A DNA stretch of 64,000 bases from the NCBI GenBank assembly GCA_030066775.1, contig JASJAY010000073.1, positions 25,680 to 89,679 of the forward strand, given 5' to 3'. The stretch is from Planctomycetota bacterium (GTDB lineage Bacteria; Planctomycetota; PLA2; JAEUHO01). Position numbers and translations under genes: made by a program. Each line of letters begins with the position of its first letter. The stretch's first letter is position 1. Shown here in pieces: positions 17,039 through 26,236 of the stretch. The notes under the pieces were generated by a model. The model worked only from the letters and a program-made list of their open reading frames with translations, searched no databases and was not told the origin of the DNA.

Positions 17039-18169
17039 TCACGGCGACCAGACGGTCGTGCGGGGGTGGTTGGCGTACCAGCCGTACCACTCGGCCTGGA
17101 GGCCGAAGACCGACGTGAGGCGCGTGGCCTTGAGCGGGCCCCGGACGCAAACGCCGTCCATCGTCCAGAGGCTCTTCGTCTCGGTGTCCCGGCGCCGGCC
17201 GTCGCCCGCCTCGCGGAACGTCAGGGTGCGCGCCCCGACGCGGCGGTCGAACGCCGCGGCGCTCCCCGAGCGCGCGTCGTACCAGACCGTGATGGGCAGG
17301 GTGTGCAGCGTCTCCTCGACGACCGGATGCCGGGCCAGCGCCTTGAAGGGATAGGCGCGCGGGCTCTTGCCGACGACGACGCCGTACACCAGGTCCCACA
17401 GGTGGAGCTGATCGTTCCGCGTCTGGATCGTCTCGGCGAAGAACTGCGGCAGATGCTTGCCGCCGCGACGGCTCGCCGCCTCGGGGAAGTACCCGCGGTC
17501 GCCACGGCGCCCCATGTACTGCGGATCCGGCATCTGGACGTCGGTCGCGGGATGCGTGGCGAGCCAGTCGGCCCAGGTCGTGTGCCGGCCCGTCGGCACG
17601 CGCTCGAGGAACGTGCCCTCGAGCTCGCCCTCGAAGCACTCGCCCGTCAGGTGCATCCACTTCGACGACGTCTGGTGGTCGTAGAGCACGGCGGTGCCCT
17701 GGAAGATCCCGTGGAACCCGAAGGTGAGCCGGCGACCGCCGACCCGGGGATCGAAGGTGATCCCCGACGAGCAGATCACTCAGTAGGTGACGGCGATGGG
17801 CACGCCGTCGATCCGATCGTTGACCACGTGGTAGTACGAGATCATGCGCACGGGATACGCACGCGCATGCCCGTCGAGCAGGACGCCGTACACCTCGTCC
17901 TCGGGCTTCAAGAAGCGCACGTCCGCGCCGGGCATCGTCTTCGGATCCGTCGCCGGCAGGAAGCGGTCGTGGTCGATGTGGAACTGCGAGCGCGGGAACC
18001 GGCCGATGCGCGGCGTGCCGGGGGGGAGCCCGTCATCGAAGGGCGCGAAGTCCTCGATCCTCGGCGGCTCGCGGTCCAGCAGGTCGCTCGGGGCATCGCC
18101 GACCGGCTCGAGCTCCTCGCCGCACGCGCCGAGAGCCACGGCGAGCAGCAGGGCGATCCACGCGCGCAT
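17039..18169 (-). CDS. DUF3179 lipoprotein, candidate selenoprotein (in-frame TGA = Sec130)
   Basis: Read through one TGA (complement of 17780-17782) this is a single 376-residue protein: lipoprotein signal (LLLAVALGAC), then two homologous DUF3179 repeats. The first repeat runs GVLLDGHARAYPVRMISYYH...VPIAVTY-TGA-VICSSGITFD. The second repeat is GVVVGKSPRAYPFKALARHP...LPITVWYDARSGSAAAFD. From memory, DUF3179 proteins usually have Cys just after TY (TYCPxC), so the TGA sits at the first Cys of CxxC and would give U130-V-I-C133. Both halves are otherwise intact and in the same frame, and a perfect 7-bp hairpin starts 14 nt after the TGA. Alternatives are a pseudogene, a sequencing error, or two split genes; the GTG right after the TGA has no ribosome site. 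The ATG at 18169 is weakly supported by GAGG. The function of DUF3179 is not established. Confidence 0.75.
17746..17765 (-). promoter_or_regulatory. Hairpin downstream of in-frame TGA, SECIS candidate
   Basis: On the mRNA strand GGGGATC, a 6-nt loop ACCTTC and GATCCCC form a perfect 7-bp stem, extendable by a C-G and a U-G pair. The stem starts 14 nt and the loop 21 nt after the TGA, within the distance usual for bacterial SECIS elements. The loop lacks the G that typical SECIS loops carry in their first two positions, so the match is incomplete. Confidence 0.45.
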
Positions 18170-18212
18170 CGAGACCTCGCTTTCCGAACCGTCGACAGGC
18201 CGCGCGGGATTG

Positions 18213-18218
18213 TATCTT
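18213..18218 (+). promoter_or_regulatory. TATCTT -10-like box, leaderless start candidate
   Basis: TATCTT ends 6 nt before the GTG start of the PEGA lipoprotein gene, which has no Shine-Dalgarno. Transcription from such a box would begin at or next to the start codon. The same hexamer occurs in the same place before the DUF454 gene. Confidence 0.4.
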
Positions 18219-18224
18219 CGCGGG

Positions 18225-18677
18225 GTGCAGACGCCGCCCCCCCCGACGCGCCGATCGACCGCCCTGCTCCTCGCGGCGGCGCTCTGCGTCCTCGCCGGCT
18301 GCTCGACGTCGCGCACGCTCGAGATCGTGACGAACCCGCCCGGCGCCACGATCTGGGTCGACCAGGTCAAGCAGGACAAGCTGACGCCCGTCGAGGTGCC
18401 GTTCACGCACTACCGCTACTTCGACGTGCGCGTCGAGAAGCCGGGCTACGTCCCCGTCGCCACGCAGCTGCGCGTCCCCACGGAGGCCGACGGCTATCCG
18501 CTGGTGGACCTGCCGCTCGAGCTCCTGGGCCGCTCCAAGCGCTGGACGCGCACCATCGAGCTGGAGCCGCTGCCGCCGCGTCCGGGCGATCCGGAGGCGC
18601 GCGCCACGCTGGAAAAGGCACGCGGCTTCGCCGAGCGCGCGCGCGAGGAGGCCGCGCGGGGAGTGCCGGAGCGATGA
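18225..18677 (+). CDS. PEGA-domain lipoprotein
   Basis: A 150-residue lipoprotein: an export signal ends in LCVLAGCS (lipobox), followed by a PEGA-type beta domain (LEIVTNPPGATIWVDQVKQD ... VRVEKPGYVPV) and an Arg/Glu-rich helical tail. PEGA domains are surface beta-sandwiches with unclear ligands, common in planctomycetes. The GTG start has no ribosome site but sits 6 nt after a TATCTT box. Its stop overlaps the murD start (ATGA), so the two are co-transcribed. Confidence 0.75.
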   Translation: MQTPPPPTRRSTALLLAAALCVLAGCSTSRTLEIVTNPPGATIWVDQVKQDKLTPVEVPFTHYRYFDVRVEKPGYVPVATQLRVPTEADGYPLVDLPLELLGRSKRWTRTIELEPLPPRPGDPEARATLEKARGFAERAREEAARGVPER

Positions 18678-20068
18678 GAGCACCGGACCTCGTCGGTCGG
18701 CCGCCGGCCGCGTCGATCGACACCTTCACCGGTGGCCACGTCCTGGTCCTGGGCCTCGGCCGCTTCGGCGGCGGTGTCGAGACGGCGCGCTTCCTGGCCG
18801 CCGAGGGCGCGACATGCCGGATCGCAGACGCGCAGCCGCGCGAGGCCCTGGCCGAGCCCGCCGCGGAGGCCGAGGCCCTCGGCGCCGAGGTCGTCTTCGG
18901 GCCTCAGGGGACCGAGCTCCTGGACGGCATGACGGCGGTGATCGTGAGCCCGGCGATTCCCGCGGACCATCCGGTCGTAGCCGCCGCGTTCGAGCGCGGC
19001 ATCCCCGTCACGACCGAGATGAACGTGGTGCTCCAGCGGTGCCCGGCGCCCGTGTTCGGCGTGACCGGAACGAAGGGCAAGAGCACGACCTCGACGCTCT
19101 TGGCCCACATGCTCGGCGCGGCCGGGCACGCCGTGCATCTCGGCGGCAACATCGGTCGCCCGCTGATCGGCGCCCTCCCCGACATGCGTCCGGACGACCG
19201 GGTGGTGCTGGAGATGAGCTCGTTCCAGCTCTGGTGGACGCGGCAGGTCCGTCGCTCGCCCCACGTCACCGTGGTGACGAACCTCTTCGAGGATCACCTC
19301 GACCGCCACGGGACCATGGCCGCCTACGCCGACGCGAAGCGGGCCGCGCTCGAGTACCAGACGCCGGACGACGTCGCCGTGCTCCCGGCCGACGACCCCG
19401 GCGTGCGCGAAGCGGGCTACCCCCAGGCCGGCGACGCACGGCGCATCACCTTCGGCGTCGGCGGCGACGCGGTCCTGGACCACGGGACGGTCCGTGTCGG
19501 CGCCCACACCGTGGACCTCGCGGGGATGCGCCTCCTCGGCGGCCACAACGCACAGAACGCCCTCGCCGCGGCGACGGCCGCGCTCGTCGATCCCACGACG
19601 ACGGCGGCCGCCGTTCGCGCGGGCGCCCTGGCGACCGATCCCCTGCCGCACCGCATGGAGCCCGTCGAGGAGGTGGACGGCGTGCTGTACGTGGACGACA
19701 GCAACGCCACGAACCCCAAGAGCACGTTGTGCGCCCTCGCCGCGTTCGAGCGGCCCGTCGTGCTGCTGCTCGGCGGGAAGGACAAGGGCGTCGACCCGAC
19801 CGAGCTGGTGGACGGTGTGGTGGCGCACGCCAAGGCGGTCGTCGGCATCGGCACGACCGGTCCCGACCTCGTGCGCCGCATCGGGCTGCGCGCGCCGACC
19901 GCCATTCGTACGAACATGGAGGAGGCCGTGGCGGTCGCCCGCGAGCTGGCCGCCCCCGGCGACGTGGTCCTGCTCTCGCCCGGCTACTCGAGCCTGGACG
20001 ACTACCCCTCGTTCGTCGCCCGCGGCGAGGCGTTCCGCGCGGCCGTGCTGGGCGCCATGCATCTGTAA
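18674..20068 (+). CDS. murD: UDP-N-acetylmuramoylalanine--D-glutamate ligase
   Basis: A 464-residue Mur ligase that adds D-Glu to UDP-MurNAc-L-Ala in cytoplasmic peptidoglycan synthesis. It has an N-terminal Rossmann domain (VLVLGLGRFGGGVETARFL), the ATP P-loop GTKGKST at 132-138, VLEMSSFQLWW, the Mur motif NLFEDHLDRHGTMAAY, DDSNATNPKST and LLLGGKDKGVD. The length is close to E. coli MurD. The C-terminal SPGYSSLDDYPSF replaces the usual SPACASFD form. It stands alone among unrelated genes, not in a dcw cluster. Its presence implies that this organism makes peptidoglycan. Confidence 0.93.
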   Translation: MRAPDLVGRPPAASIDTFTGGHVLVLGLGRFGGGVETARFLAAEGATCRIADAQPREALAEPAAEAEALGAEVVFGPQGTELLDGMTAVIVSPAIPADHPVVAAAFERGIPVTTEMNVVLQRCPAPVFGVTGTKGKSTTSTLLAHMLGAAGHAVHLGGNIGRPLIGALPDMRPDDRVVLEMSSFQLWWTRQVRRSPHVTVVTNLFEDHLDRHGTMAAYADAKRAALEYQTPDDVAVLPADDPGVREAGYPQAGDARRITFGVGGDAVLDHGTVRVGAHTVDLAGMRLLGGHNAQNALAAATAALVDPTTTAAAVRAGALATDPLPHRMEPVEEVDGVLYVDDSNATNPKSTLCALAAFERPVVLLLGGKDKGVDPTELVDGVVAHAKAVVGIGTTGPDLVRRIGLRAPTAIRTNMEEAVAVARELAAPGDVVLLSPGYSSLDDYPSFVARGEAFRAAVLGAMHL

Positions 20069-20122
20069 AGGTCGTGTCGACCGCGTCCGGGCCCGGAGCG
20101 GGGCGGGGCGCACGGGGCGTGG

Positions 20123-20128
20123 TAGTCT
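20123..20128 (+). promoter_or_regulatory. TAGTCT -10-like box, leaderless start candidate for mcsA
   Basis: TAGTCT ends 9 nt before the mcsA ATG, with no Shine-Dalgarno between. The upstream 54 bp after murD are G+C-rich with no recognisable -35 box. A leaderless or nearly leaderless mcsA transcript is likely. Confidence 0.4.
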
Positions 20129-20137
20129 CCGGCCTGC

Positions 20138-20647
20138 ATGTCGTCGAACACCTGCCAGATCTGTCACGTCAACCCGGCGACGATCCACCACACGGATCTC
20201 ACGGGCGGCAAGAAGGTGGAGACCCACGTCTGCGAAGCGTGCGCGGCGGCGCACGGCGTCGCCAACGAGGGCGGCTTCGTCGCGAACCTGATGGACGTCG
20301 CGCGCGGCATCCAGGCGCGCGCGGAGAGCTGCCCCCACTGCGGCATCACGTTCGAGGAGTTCCGCTCCAAGGGTCGCTTCGGATGCCCGCGGGACTACGA
20401 GGTGTTCCGCGAGGCGCTGGTCCCCCTGCTCCAGAAGATGCACGGCGGCGCACAGCGTCACGTCGGTCGCCTGCCCCACGGTCAAGACGAGGTCGAGACG
20501 ACCGTGAGCGACCGCTTGCTGCAGCTGCGCCGAGAGCTGCAGGAAGCCGTGGAGCAGGAGAAGTACGAGGACGCAGCGCGGCTGCGCGACGAGATCGCCG
20601 AGATCGAACGCGCGTCGAAGCAGGGGCGTCCCTGGACGAGCGCCTGA
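20138..20647 (+). CDS. mcsA: McsA-like activator of protein arginine kinase
   Basis: A 169-residue protein with zinc-binding pairs C6xxC9, C32xxC35 and CPHC followed by a further Cys, and a C-terminal UVR coiled coil (LRRELQEAVEQEKYEDAARL). In Bacillus McsA is the zinc-binding activator of McsB. The mcsB start is 4 bp downstream, which fixes the assignment. CtsR, normally first in the Firmicute operon, is absent here. Confidence 0.9.
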   Translation: MSSNTCQICHVNPATIHHTDLTGGKKVETHVCEACAAAHGVANEGGFVANLMDVARGIQARAESCPHCGITFEEFRSKGRFGCPRDYEVFREALVPLLQKMHGGAQRHVGRLPHGQDEVETTVSDRLLQLRRELQEAVEQEKYEDAARLRDEIAEIERASKQGRPWTSA

Positions 20648-20651
20648 CGCG

Positions 20652-21704
20652 ATGGACGTGGAGCTCGGCCAGTTCGACAGTCGCGGCGGCGAATGGCTGC
20701 GGGGCGAAGGACGACGTTCCGACATCGTCATCTCGTCGCGCGTGCGGCTCGCGCGCAACCTCGCCGGCTTCCCGTTCCTCGGCCGCGCGAGCGAGGTGCA
20801 GCGCCAGGAGATCGTCGATCGCCTGCAGCCGTGCCTCGATCATCTCGAGCTCGCGCCGCAGACCTTCTACGTCGACCTCGAGGACACGGACCGCATGCTC
20901 CGTCGCTTCCTCGTGGAGCGGCATCTGATCAGCCGCGAGCTCGAGTCCTCGAAGGGGCCGCGCGCCGTCGCGTTCGGCTCGGACGAGGTGGCGGCGGTGA
21001 TGGTCAACGAAGAGGACCACCTGCGCCTGCAGGTGATCCGCGCGAGCCTCGCCCTCGATGAGACGTACCGCCTGGCGAGCGAGCTCGATCGCGAGCTCGA
21101 GCGCATGGTGGAGTTCGCGGCATCCAGCCGGTTCGGCTACCTCACGGCCTGCCCCACGAACGTCGGCACGGGCCTGCGTGCGTCCGTGATGATGCACCTG
21201 CCGGCCCTGGTGCACCTGAAGCAGATCGAGCGCGTCTTCCGCTCGGCCCAGCGCACGGGCCTGACCGTGCGCGGCTTCTACGGTGAAGGCACGATGGCCT
21301 CGGGCGACCTCTACCAGATCAGCAACCAGATCACGCTGGGCAAGTCCGAGGAGTCGATCCTCGACAGCCTGCAGCGCATGCTCCCGCGCATCCTCGAGTA
21401 CGAGGACAAGTGCCGCGACGAGCTCTCGACGCGCGGACGCACCAAGCTCGAGGACAAGTGCCATCGCGCGCTCGCGATCCTGCGCGCCGCGCGCAGCCTC
21501 ACGAGCGAGGAGGCGATGACCTACCTCAGCGCCGTGCGGCTCGGCGTCGTGATGAAGATCCTCACGGACGTCGCCCTGCCGCGCGTCAACGAGCTCTTCG
21601 TGCTGACCCAGCCGGCGCATCTGCAGAAGATGGAAGGCCGCGCGCTCGAGCCCGATGACCGCGACGTGCGTCGCGCGACCTTCGTGCGTCAGACGCTCAG
21701 CTAG
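20652..21704 (+). CDS. mcsB: Protein arginine kinase
   Basis: A 350-residue phosphagen-kinase-fold enzyme that phosphorylates arginines on proteins and marks them for ClpC. The nucleotide-binding SSRVRLARNLAGFP is at residues about 28-41, and GTGLRASVMMHLPALV and GFYGEGT are typical of the family. The C-terminus carries RDVRRA at 337-342, matching the RDxxRA phosphoarginine allosteric motif of Bacillus McsB. The length is that of true McsB. It is translationally linked to mcsA, with clpC 2 kb downstream on the same strand. Confidence 0.95.
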   Translation: MDVELGQFDSRGGEWLRGEGRRSDIVISSRVRLARNLAGFPFLGRASEVQRQEIVDRLQPCLDHLELAPQTFYVDLEDTDRMLRRFLVERHLISRELESSKGPRAVAFGSDEVAAVMVNEEDHLRLQVIRASLALDETYRLASELDRELERMVEFAASSRFGYLTACPTNVGTGLRASVMMHLPALVHLKQIERVFRSAQRTGLTVRGFYGEGTMASGDLYQISNQITLGKSEESILDSLQRMLPRILEYEDKCRDELSTRGRTKLEDKCHRALAILRAARSLTSEEAMTYLSAVRLGVVMKILTDVALPRVNELFVLTQPAHLQKMEGRALEPDDRDVRRATFVRQTLS

Positions 21705-21713
21705 AGGACGGCC

Positions 21714-21986
21714 GTGCCGAAGAAGCAGCTCACCGCGTACCAGCGCAAGGTCATCCAGCGCTACTACCAGAACCGCGACGCCATCGATTCGCAGCGCTTG
21801 GCCGAGCTCGTGACGGACCTCTACCTCGCGACCACGGCGAAACGGAGGATGCAACTCTGGGCCCGCGCGCGCAAGCTGCTCGAGCGCATCCCGGACATGG
21901 ACGAGGCGTTCCTCGACCGGCTCGAGAAGGACAACGACCTCGAGACGCTCGCCGGCATCGCCGAGGCACGCTTCCTCGGGGAGTGA
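21714..21986 (+). CDS. Small conserved-looking helical protein downstream of mcsB
   Basis: A 90-residue, mostly helical, charged protein (AYQRKVIQRYYQNRDAIDSQ, LYLATTAKRRMQLWARARKL). The GTG start at 21714 has AGAGGA upstream and lies 9 bp after mcsB, so it is probably translated from the mcsAB transcript. No catalytic motif, signal or membrane segment. I do not recognise a named family. Its position suggests an accessory of the arginine-phosphorylation system, but nothing in it proves this. Confidence 0.7.
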   Translation: MPKKQLTAYQRKVIQRYYQNRDAIDSQRLAELVTDLYLATTAKRRMQLWARARKLLERIPDMDEAFLDRLEKDNDLETLAGIAEARFLGE

Positions 21987-22009
21987 GGGCATCCGGGCGT
22001 AGGATGCCC
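21987..22009. repeat. 8-bp inverted repeat after the mcsAB operon
   Basis: GGGCATCC, a 7-nt spacer and GGATGCCC form a perfect short hairpin directly after the stop of the 90-residue ORF. There is no T-run, so it is at best a weak or Rho-assisted terminator. A TAGGAT -10-like hexamer (22000-22005) overlaps the spacer and right arm. Confidence 0.35.
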
Positions 22010-22044
22010 GTCGTCGCCGCGCCGCCGGCGTGAAGGAGACGTCG

Positions 22045-23433
22045 TTGCCGCGCACCTGGATCAAGGACCGCGTCCGCCGGTCGGCGCTCTTGCAGCGGCT
22101 CTATGCGCGCAGCTGCCTGCGCGCGGCCCGGCGCGAGGAGGGCGCCGGCCGCCTGTACGCCGCGGCGCGTGTGCTGCTGCGCGCCGAGAAGCACCTGCCG
22201 CCGTCGGTCTGGACGCCCAAGCGCCGCGCCGTCGTGCGGCGGCTGATCCGCGCGTCCTGCTACGACGGCGACCAGCTGCGCAAGATCGAGCGCAACGTGT
22301 TGCGGGCGTCGCTCTTGGCCGCTCCCGAGGGGCGCATCGGGCACGACCGCTACAACGCCGAGCCGATCGAAAACCGCGTCCGCTTCCTGTGGGCCAAGCA
22401 AGGCGATACGCCCGAGCGGCAGGGCGACCTGATGGTGCTCAAGGCGCCCGACGACGAGACGGGCGAACGCGGCGTGATCCTCTTGATGTTCCACGAGACG
22501 ATCGAGTTCGCCGCGGCGTACCTCGACCTCCCGGCGCTCGCCGAGGACTGGACCTTCGTCCTCGAGACGAGCAACTGGGGTGCGGCCGACGCGCGCTTCC
22601 TGCCGTGGCTCGGCAGCGACCTGGACGTGCACGTGATGGCGCCGCGGCGGGTGGACTTCGAGTGGTTCGAGGCGCTCGACGCGAACCTCACGCCGGTCCG
22701 CGTCGGCTCCGGCGAGTGGGTGCCGTTCGAGCGCTTCCAGCCCCTACCCGACGAACCGAAGCAGTTCGACATCGCGATGGTCGCCTCCTGGGATCGGCTG
22801 AAGCGCCACGAGCTCCTCTTCCAGGCCATGGCGAGCGTGCGCCGCAAGAGCGGGCGCGCGCTCACCGCGGCGCTCATCGGCTACCCCCTCGGCTGGCCCC
22901 GCTCGCGCGTCGAAGCGCTCGCACGCAAGCACGGCGTCGAAGCCGAGGTCACCTTCCACGAGGACATCCCCCAGGAAGAGGTCAGTCGGCTGGTCGCGCT
23001 CTCGCGCGTGTCGGTCCTCCTCTCGCGCGAGGAGGGCAGCAACCGCTCTGTCTACGAGAGCCTCTTCGTAGATACACCCGTCATCGTCTACGCGGAGCAC
23101 AAGGGCATCGATCTCGAGCAGGTGAACGCGGAGACGGGCATCCTGGCGGCGGACGACGAGCTGGCCGAGGCCCTGCTGCGCGTGATCGACGCGCCGGACG
23201 CGTTCACCGCGGGCGCCTGGGCGCGCGCCCACACCGGGTGGTCGAACGCGCACCGACGCCTGAACGAGCATCTGCGTGCCCATGCGACCCGAGCCGGACG
23301 TCCCTGGACGACCGACATCGCGGCCAAGGTGAACGCGCCCTCGCAGAAATACGCAGAGCCGGGCGCGTACGCGCAGTTCGACGCGGCCTACCAGCGCCTC
23401 GCGCCCCATCTGCTCGCGCCCGCCGACGGCTGA
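22045..23433 (+). CDS. Glycosyltransferase family 1/GT4-like protein
   Basis: A protein of about 462 residues. The C-terminal half fits a GT-B glycosyltransferase: FDIAMVASWDRLKRHELLFQ, VTFHEDIPQEEVSRLVALSR and the donor-site LLSREEGSNRSVYESLFVDT with a conserved Glu pair. The N-terminal 90 residues are basic and helical. I prefer the TTG at 22045 because AAGGAG lies 6 nt before it; a GTG at 22030 in the same frame has no ribosome site. There is no signal or TM segment. It sits between the mcsAB operon and clpC without an obvious functional link. Confidence 0.75.
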   Translation: MPRTWIKDRVRRSALLQRLYARSCLRAARREEGAGRLYAAARVLLRAEKHLPPSVWTPKRRAVVRRLIRASCYDGDQLRKIERNVLRASLLAAPEGRIGHDRYNAEPIENRVRFLWAKQGDTPERQGDLMVLKAPDDETGERGVILLMFHETIEFAAAYLDLPALAEDWTFVLETSNWGAADARFLPWLGSDLDVHVMAPRRVDFEWFEALDANLTPVRVGSGEWVPFERFQPLPDEPKQFDIAMVASWDRLKRHELLFQAMASVRRKSGRALTAALIGYPLGWPRSRVEALARKHGVEAEVTFHEDIPQEEVSRLVALSRVSVLLSREEGSNRSVYESLFVDTPVIVYAEHKGIDLEQVNAETGILAADDELAEALLRVIDAPDAFTAGAWARAHTGWSNAHRRLNEHLRAHATRAGRPWTTDIAAKVNAPSQKYAEPGAYAQFDAAYQRLAPHLLAPADG

Positions 23434-23653
23434 GCCGGTCCGGCGTCCCGGGCCGAAGGTCGAATCCCCCGGCACGCGATCTGCGTCTAGGCTGTGTACA
23501 CCCGCTCTGAATCGCGTTGGCATGTCGGTTTGGCACGCTGCGCGTCGGACGGTTGCCGCACCGGCACGCGGCCCGGCCGAACACCACCTTCAAACGGTCG
23601 TATCCAGAGGGGGCAACGGGGCTGCCCGGGTCCACAATCGGGCCGGAGATCCT
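23434..23653 (+). promoter_or_regulatory. Upstream region of clpC
   Basis: A 220-bp non-coding stretch before clpC. A TAGGCT hexamer at 23488-23493 is a possible -10 box, which would leave a leader of about 155 nt. I find neither a CtsR-type GGTCAAA tandem nor a CIRCE inverted repeat, so heat regulation by those two repressors is not supported. An in-frame upstream start at 23522 would add 44 unrelated residues and is rejected. Confidence 0.3.
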
Positions 23654-26224
23654 ATGTTCGACCGTTTCACCGATCGCGCTCGCAAAGTCATGGGCCTGGC
23701 TCGCCAGGAGGCCCAGCGGTTCAACCACGACTACATCGGCACGGAGCACATCCTGCTGGGTCTGGTGCAGGAGGGCAGCGGCGTCGCCGCGTCCGTCCTC
23801 AAGAACCTCGACATCGACCTGAAGAAGATCCGCCAGGAGGTGGAGAAGCTCGTCAGCAACGGCACGAGCATGGTCACGATGGGCCAGCTGCCCTTCACGC
23901 CCCGCGCGAAGAAGGTGCTCGAGCTCTCCCTCGAGGAGGCCAGCAACCTCGGCCACACCTACATCGGCACGGAGCATCTGCTGCTCGGTCTGATCCGCGA
24001 GAACGAGGGCATCGCCGCGCAGGTCCTGCGCAACCTCAAGGTTCGCCTCGAGGACGTGCGCGACGAGGTGCTCGAGCTGCTCGGCGCCGACCCCTCCGAC
24101 CCGGACACCAGCGACGACCCGACCGAGGTCGGCGCGGGCACCGGCGGCGGCCAGACCGCCGGCAAGTCGAAGACCCCGGCGCTCGACGCGTTCGGCCGCG
24201 ACCTCACCGAGTACGCGCGCGAGAACAAGCTCGACCCGGTCATCGGCCGCAAGCTCGAGATCGAGCGCGTGATCCAGGTGCTCTGCCGCCGCACGAAGAA
24301 CAACCCCGTGCTGCTCGGCGAGGCCGGCGTCGGCAAGACGGCGATCGTCGAGGGCCTGGCCCAGTCGATCATGTCGGGCGACGTCCCGGAGCTGCTGCGC
24401 AACCGCCGCCTGGTCGTGCTCGACCTCGCGATGATGGTGGCCGGCACGAAGTACCGCGGTCAGTTCGAAGAGCGCATCAAGGCGGTCATGACCGAGGTAC
24501 GCCGCTCGAAGAACGTGATCCTGTTCATCGACGAGCTGCACACGCTGGTTGGCGCCGGCGGTGCCGAGGGCGCGATCGACGCGAGCAACGTGCTCAAGCC
24601 CGCGCTGTCGCGCGGCGAGGTGCAGTGCATCGGCGCCACGACCCTCGACGAGTACCGCAAGTACATCGAGAAGGACGGCGCGCTCGAGCGGCGCTTCCAG
24701 ACCGTCATGGTCAACCCGCCGAACAAGGACGAGGCCTACGAGATCCTGCTCGGCCTGCGCGACAAGTACGAGGCCCACCACCGCGTCAAGTTCACCAACG
24801 ACGCGCTCAAGGGTGCGGTCGACCTCTCCACGCGCTACATCAACGGCCGCTTCCTGCCGGACAAGGCGATCGACGTCATGGACGAGGCCGGTGCCCGCGT
24901 GCGCCTGCGCTCGATGACGCAGCCGCCCGACCTCAAGGAGCTCGAGGCCCAGATCGGGCGCCTGGAGCGCGAGAAGGACGAGGCCGTCGCCGCGCAGGAC
25001 TTCGAGCGCGCCGCCCAGCTGCGCGACCAGGCGCAGAAGGTGCGCCGCACGAAGGACCAGATGCTGCGCGAGTGGCGTGAGCAGACGCAGAACAACACCG
25101 GCGTCGTCGACGAGGAGGTCATCCGCGAGACGGTCTCCAAGATGACGGGCATCCCGCTCACGCGGCTCGAGAAGGCCGAGGCCGAGCGCCTGCTCCGTAT
25201 GGAGGAGGTCCTGCACGAGACCGTCGTCAGCCAGGACGACGCGATCAAGGCCATCGCGCGCGCGCTGCGCCGCAGCCGAAGCGGTCTCAAGGACCCGCGC
25301 CGGCCGATGGGCTCGTTCATCTTCCTGGGCCCCACGGGCGTGGGTAAGACGCACCTCTCGAAGGCGCTTGCCGAGTTCATGTTCGGCGACCCCGACGCGC
25401 TCATCCAGATCGACATGTCCGAGTACATGGAGAAGCACACCGTCAGCCGTCTGGTCGGTGCGCCTCCCGGGTACGTCGGCTTCGAGGAGGGCGGTCAGCT
25501 CACCGAGCAGGTGCGCCGTCGCCCCTACTGCGTCGTGCTCTTCGACGAGATCGAGAAGGCGCACCACGACGCCTTCAACATGCTCCTCCAGATCATGGAA
25601 GAGGGGCGCCTCACGGACTCGTTCGGCCGCCACGTCGACTTCCGCAACACGGTCATCATCATGACCAGCAACATCGGCGCGGAGGCGATCAAGGGCCAGA
25701 GCGGCCTCGGCTTCTCCAAGGAGTCCGAGGAGGGCACCCACACGCGCATGCGCGAGCAGCTCATGTCGCAGGTGGAGCGCCACTTCCGTCCGGAGTTCCT
25801 CAACCGCGTCGACGAGATCATCGTCTTCAAGCAGCTCACGCGCGAGGACCTGCAGGACATCATCGTGATCGAGACGCGCGGCCTCTCCGAGCGTCTCGAG
25901 GAGAAGAACATCTTCCTGGAGCTCTCCGAGGCGGCGAAGGAGCACATCATCGACGCCGGCTACAACCCGGAGTTCGGTGCGCGTCCCCTGCGTCGCGCAA
26001 TCCAACGCATCCTCGAAGACCCGCTCTCCGAGGAGGTCCTGCGCGGTCACTTCAGCGAGCGCACGATCGTCCGCGTCCACTTCGAAGAGGGCAAGGGCAT
26101 CTGGTTCGAGCACGAGCGCAAGGAGGAGGAGACCCCGCCGCCCGAGCCTGAGCCGGTCGAGGTCGCCGCCGAGGACACCGGCACCGCCGACAGCGGCGAA
26201 GCCGCCCCCAAGGCCGACGACTAA
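23654..26224 (+). CDS. clpC: AAA+ unfoldase ClpC
   Basis: An 856-residue Hsp100 unfoldase that feeds substrates, including McsB-marked ones, to ClpP. The N domain has two repeats with [12 protein letters not shown] and [12 protein letters not shown], the face that binds phosphoarginine in Bacillus. Walker A motifs are GEAGVGKT (about 222-229) and GPTGVGKT (about 559-566). The M-domain has a UVR coiled coil ([16 protein letters not shown]). An acidic Glu/Pro-rich tail of about 35 residues ends the protein. The start [13 protein letters not shown] is canonical, with GGAG before it. It is followed 12 nt later by a long palindrome. Confidence 0.96.
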   Translation: MFDRFTDRARKVMGLARQEAQRFNHDYIGTEHILLGLVQEGSGVAASVLKNLDIDLKKIRQEVEKLVSNGTSMVTMGQLPFTPRAKKVLELSLEEASNLGHTYIGTEHLLLGLIRENEGIAAQVLRNLKVRLEDVRDEVLELLGADPSDPDTSDDPTEVGAGTGGGQTAGKSKTPALDAFGRDLTEYARENKLDPVIGRKLEIERVIQVLCRRTKNNPVLLGEAGVGKTAIVEGLAQSIMSGDVPELLRNRRLVVLDLAMMVAGTKYRGQFEERIKAVMTEVRRSKNVILFIDELHTLVGAGGAEGAIDASNVLKPALSRGEVQCIGATTLDEYRKYIEKDGALERRFQTVMVNPPNKDEAYEILLGLRDKYEAHHRVKFTNDALKGAVDLSTRYINGRFLPDKAIDVMDEAGARVRLRSMTQPPDLKELEAQIGRLEREKDEAVAAQDFERAAQLRDQAQKVRRTKDQMLREWREQTQNNTGVVDEEVIRETVSKMTGIPLTRLEKAEAERLLRMEEVLHETVVSQDDAIKAIARALRRSRSGLKDPRRPMGSFIFLGPTGVGKTHLSKALAEFMFGDPDALIQIDMSEYMEKHTVSRLVGAPPGYVGFEEGGQLTEQVRRRPYCVVLFDEIEKAHHDAFNMLLQIMEEGRLTDSFGRHVDFRNTVIIMTSNIGAEAIKGQSGLGFSKESEEGTHTRMREQLMSQVERHFRPEFLNRVDEIIVFKQLTREDLQDIIVIETRGLSERLEEKNIFLELSEAAKEHIIDAGYNPEFGARPLRRAIQRILEDPLSEEVLRGHFSERTIVRVHFEEGKGIWFEHERKEEETPPPEPEPVEVAAEDTGTADSGEAAPKADD

Positions 26225-26236
26225 CCTGCAGCGAAC

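Noticed and set aside
17780..18406. DUF3179 as two separate genes, or a frameshifted pseudogene
   Set aside because: The halves are in one frame with a single TGA at a Cys column and no second ribosome site. Read-through fits better, though a nonsense mutation cannot be excluded.
23522..23653. N-terminal extension of ClpC
   Set aside because: The extra 44 residues are low in homology-like features, and [13 protein letters not shown] with GGAG is the usual ClpC start.
23434..23653. CtsR or CIRCE operator before clpC
   Set aside because: Neither GGTCAAA tandem nor the CIRCE inverted repeat is present.
23204..26113. Long minus-strand open frame opposite clpC
   Set aside because: It is the antisense shadow of the clearly identified clpC gene.
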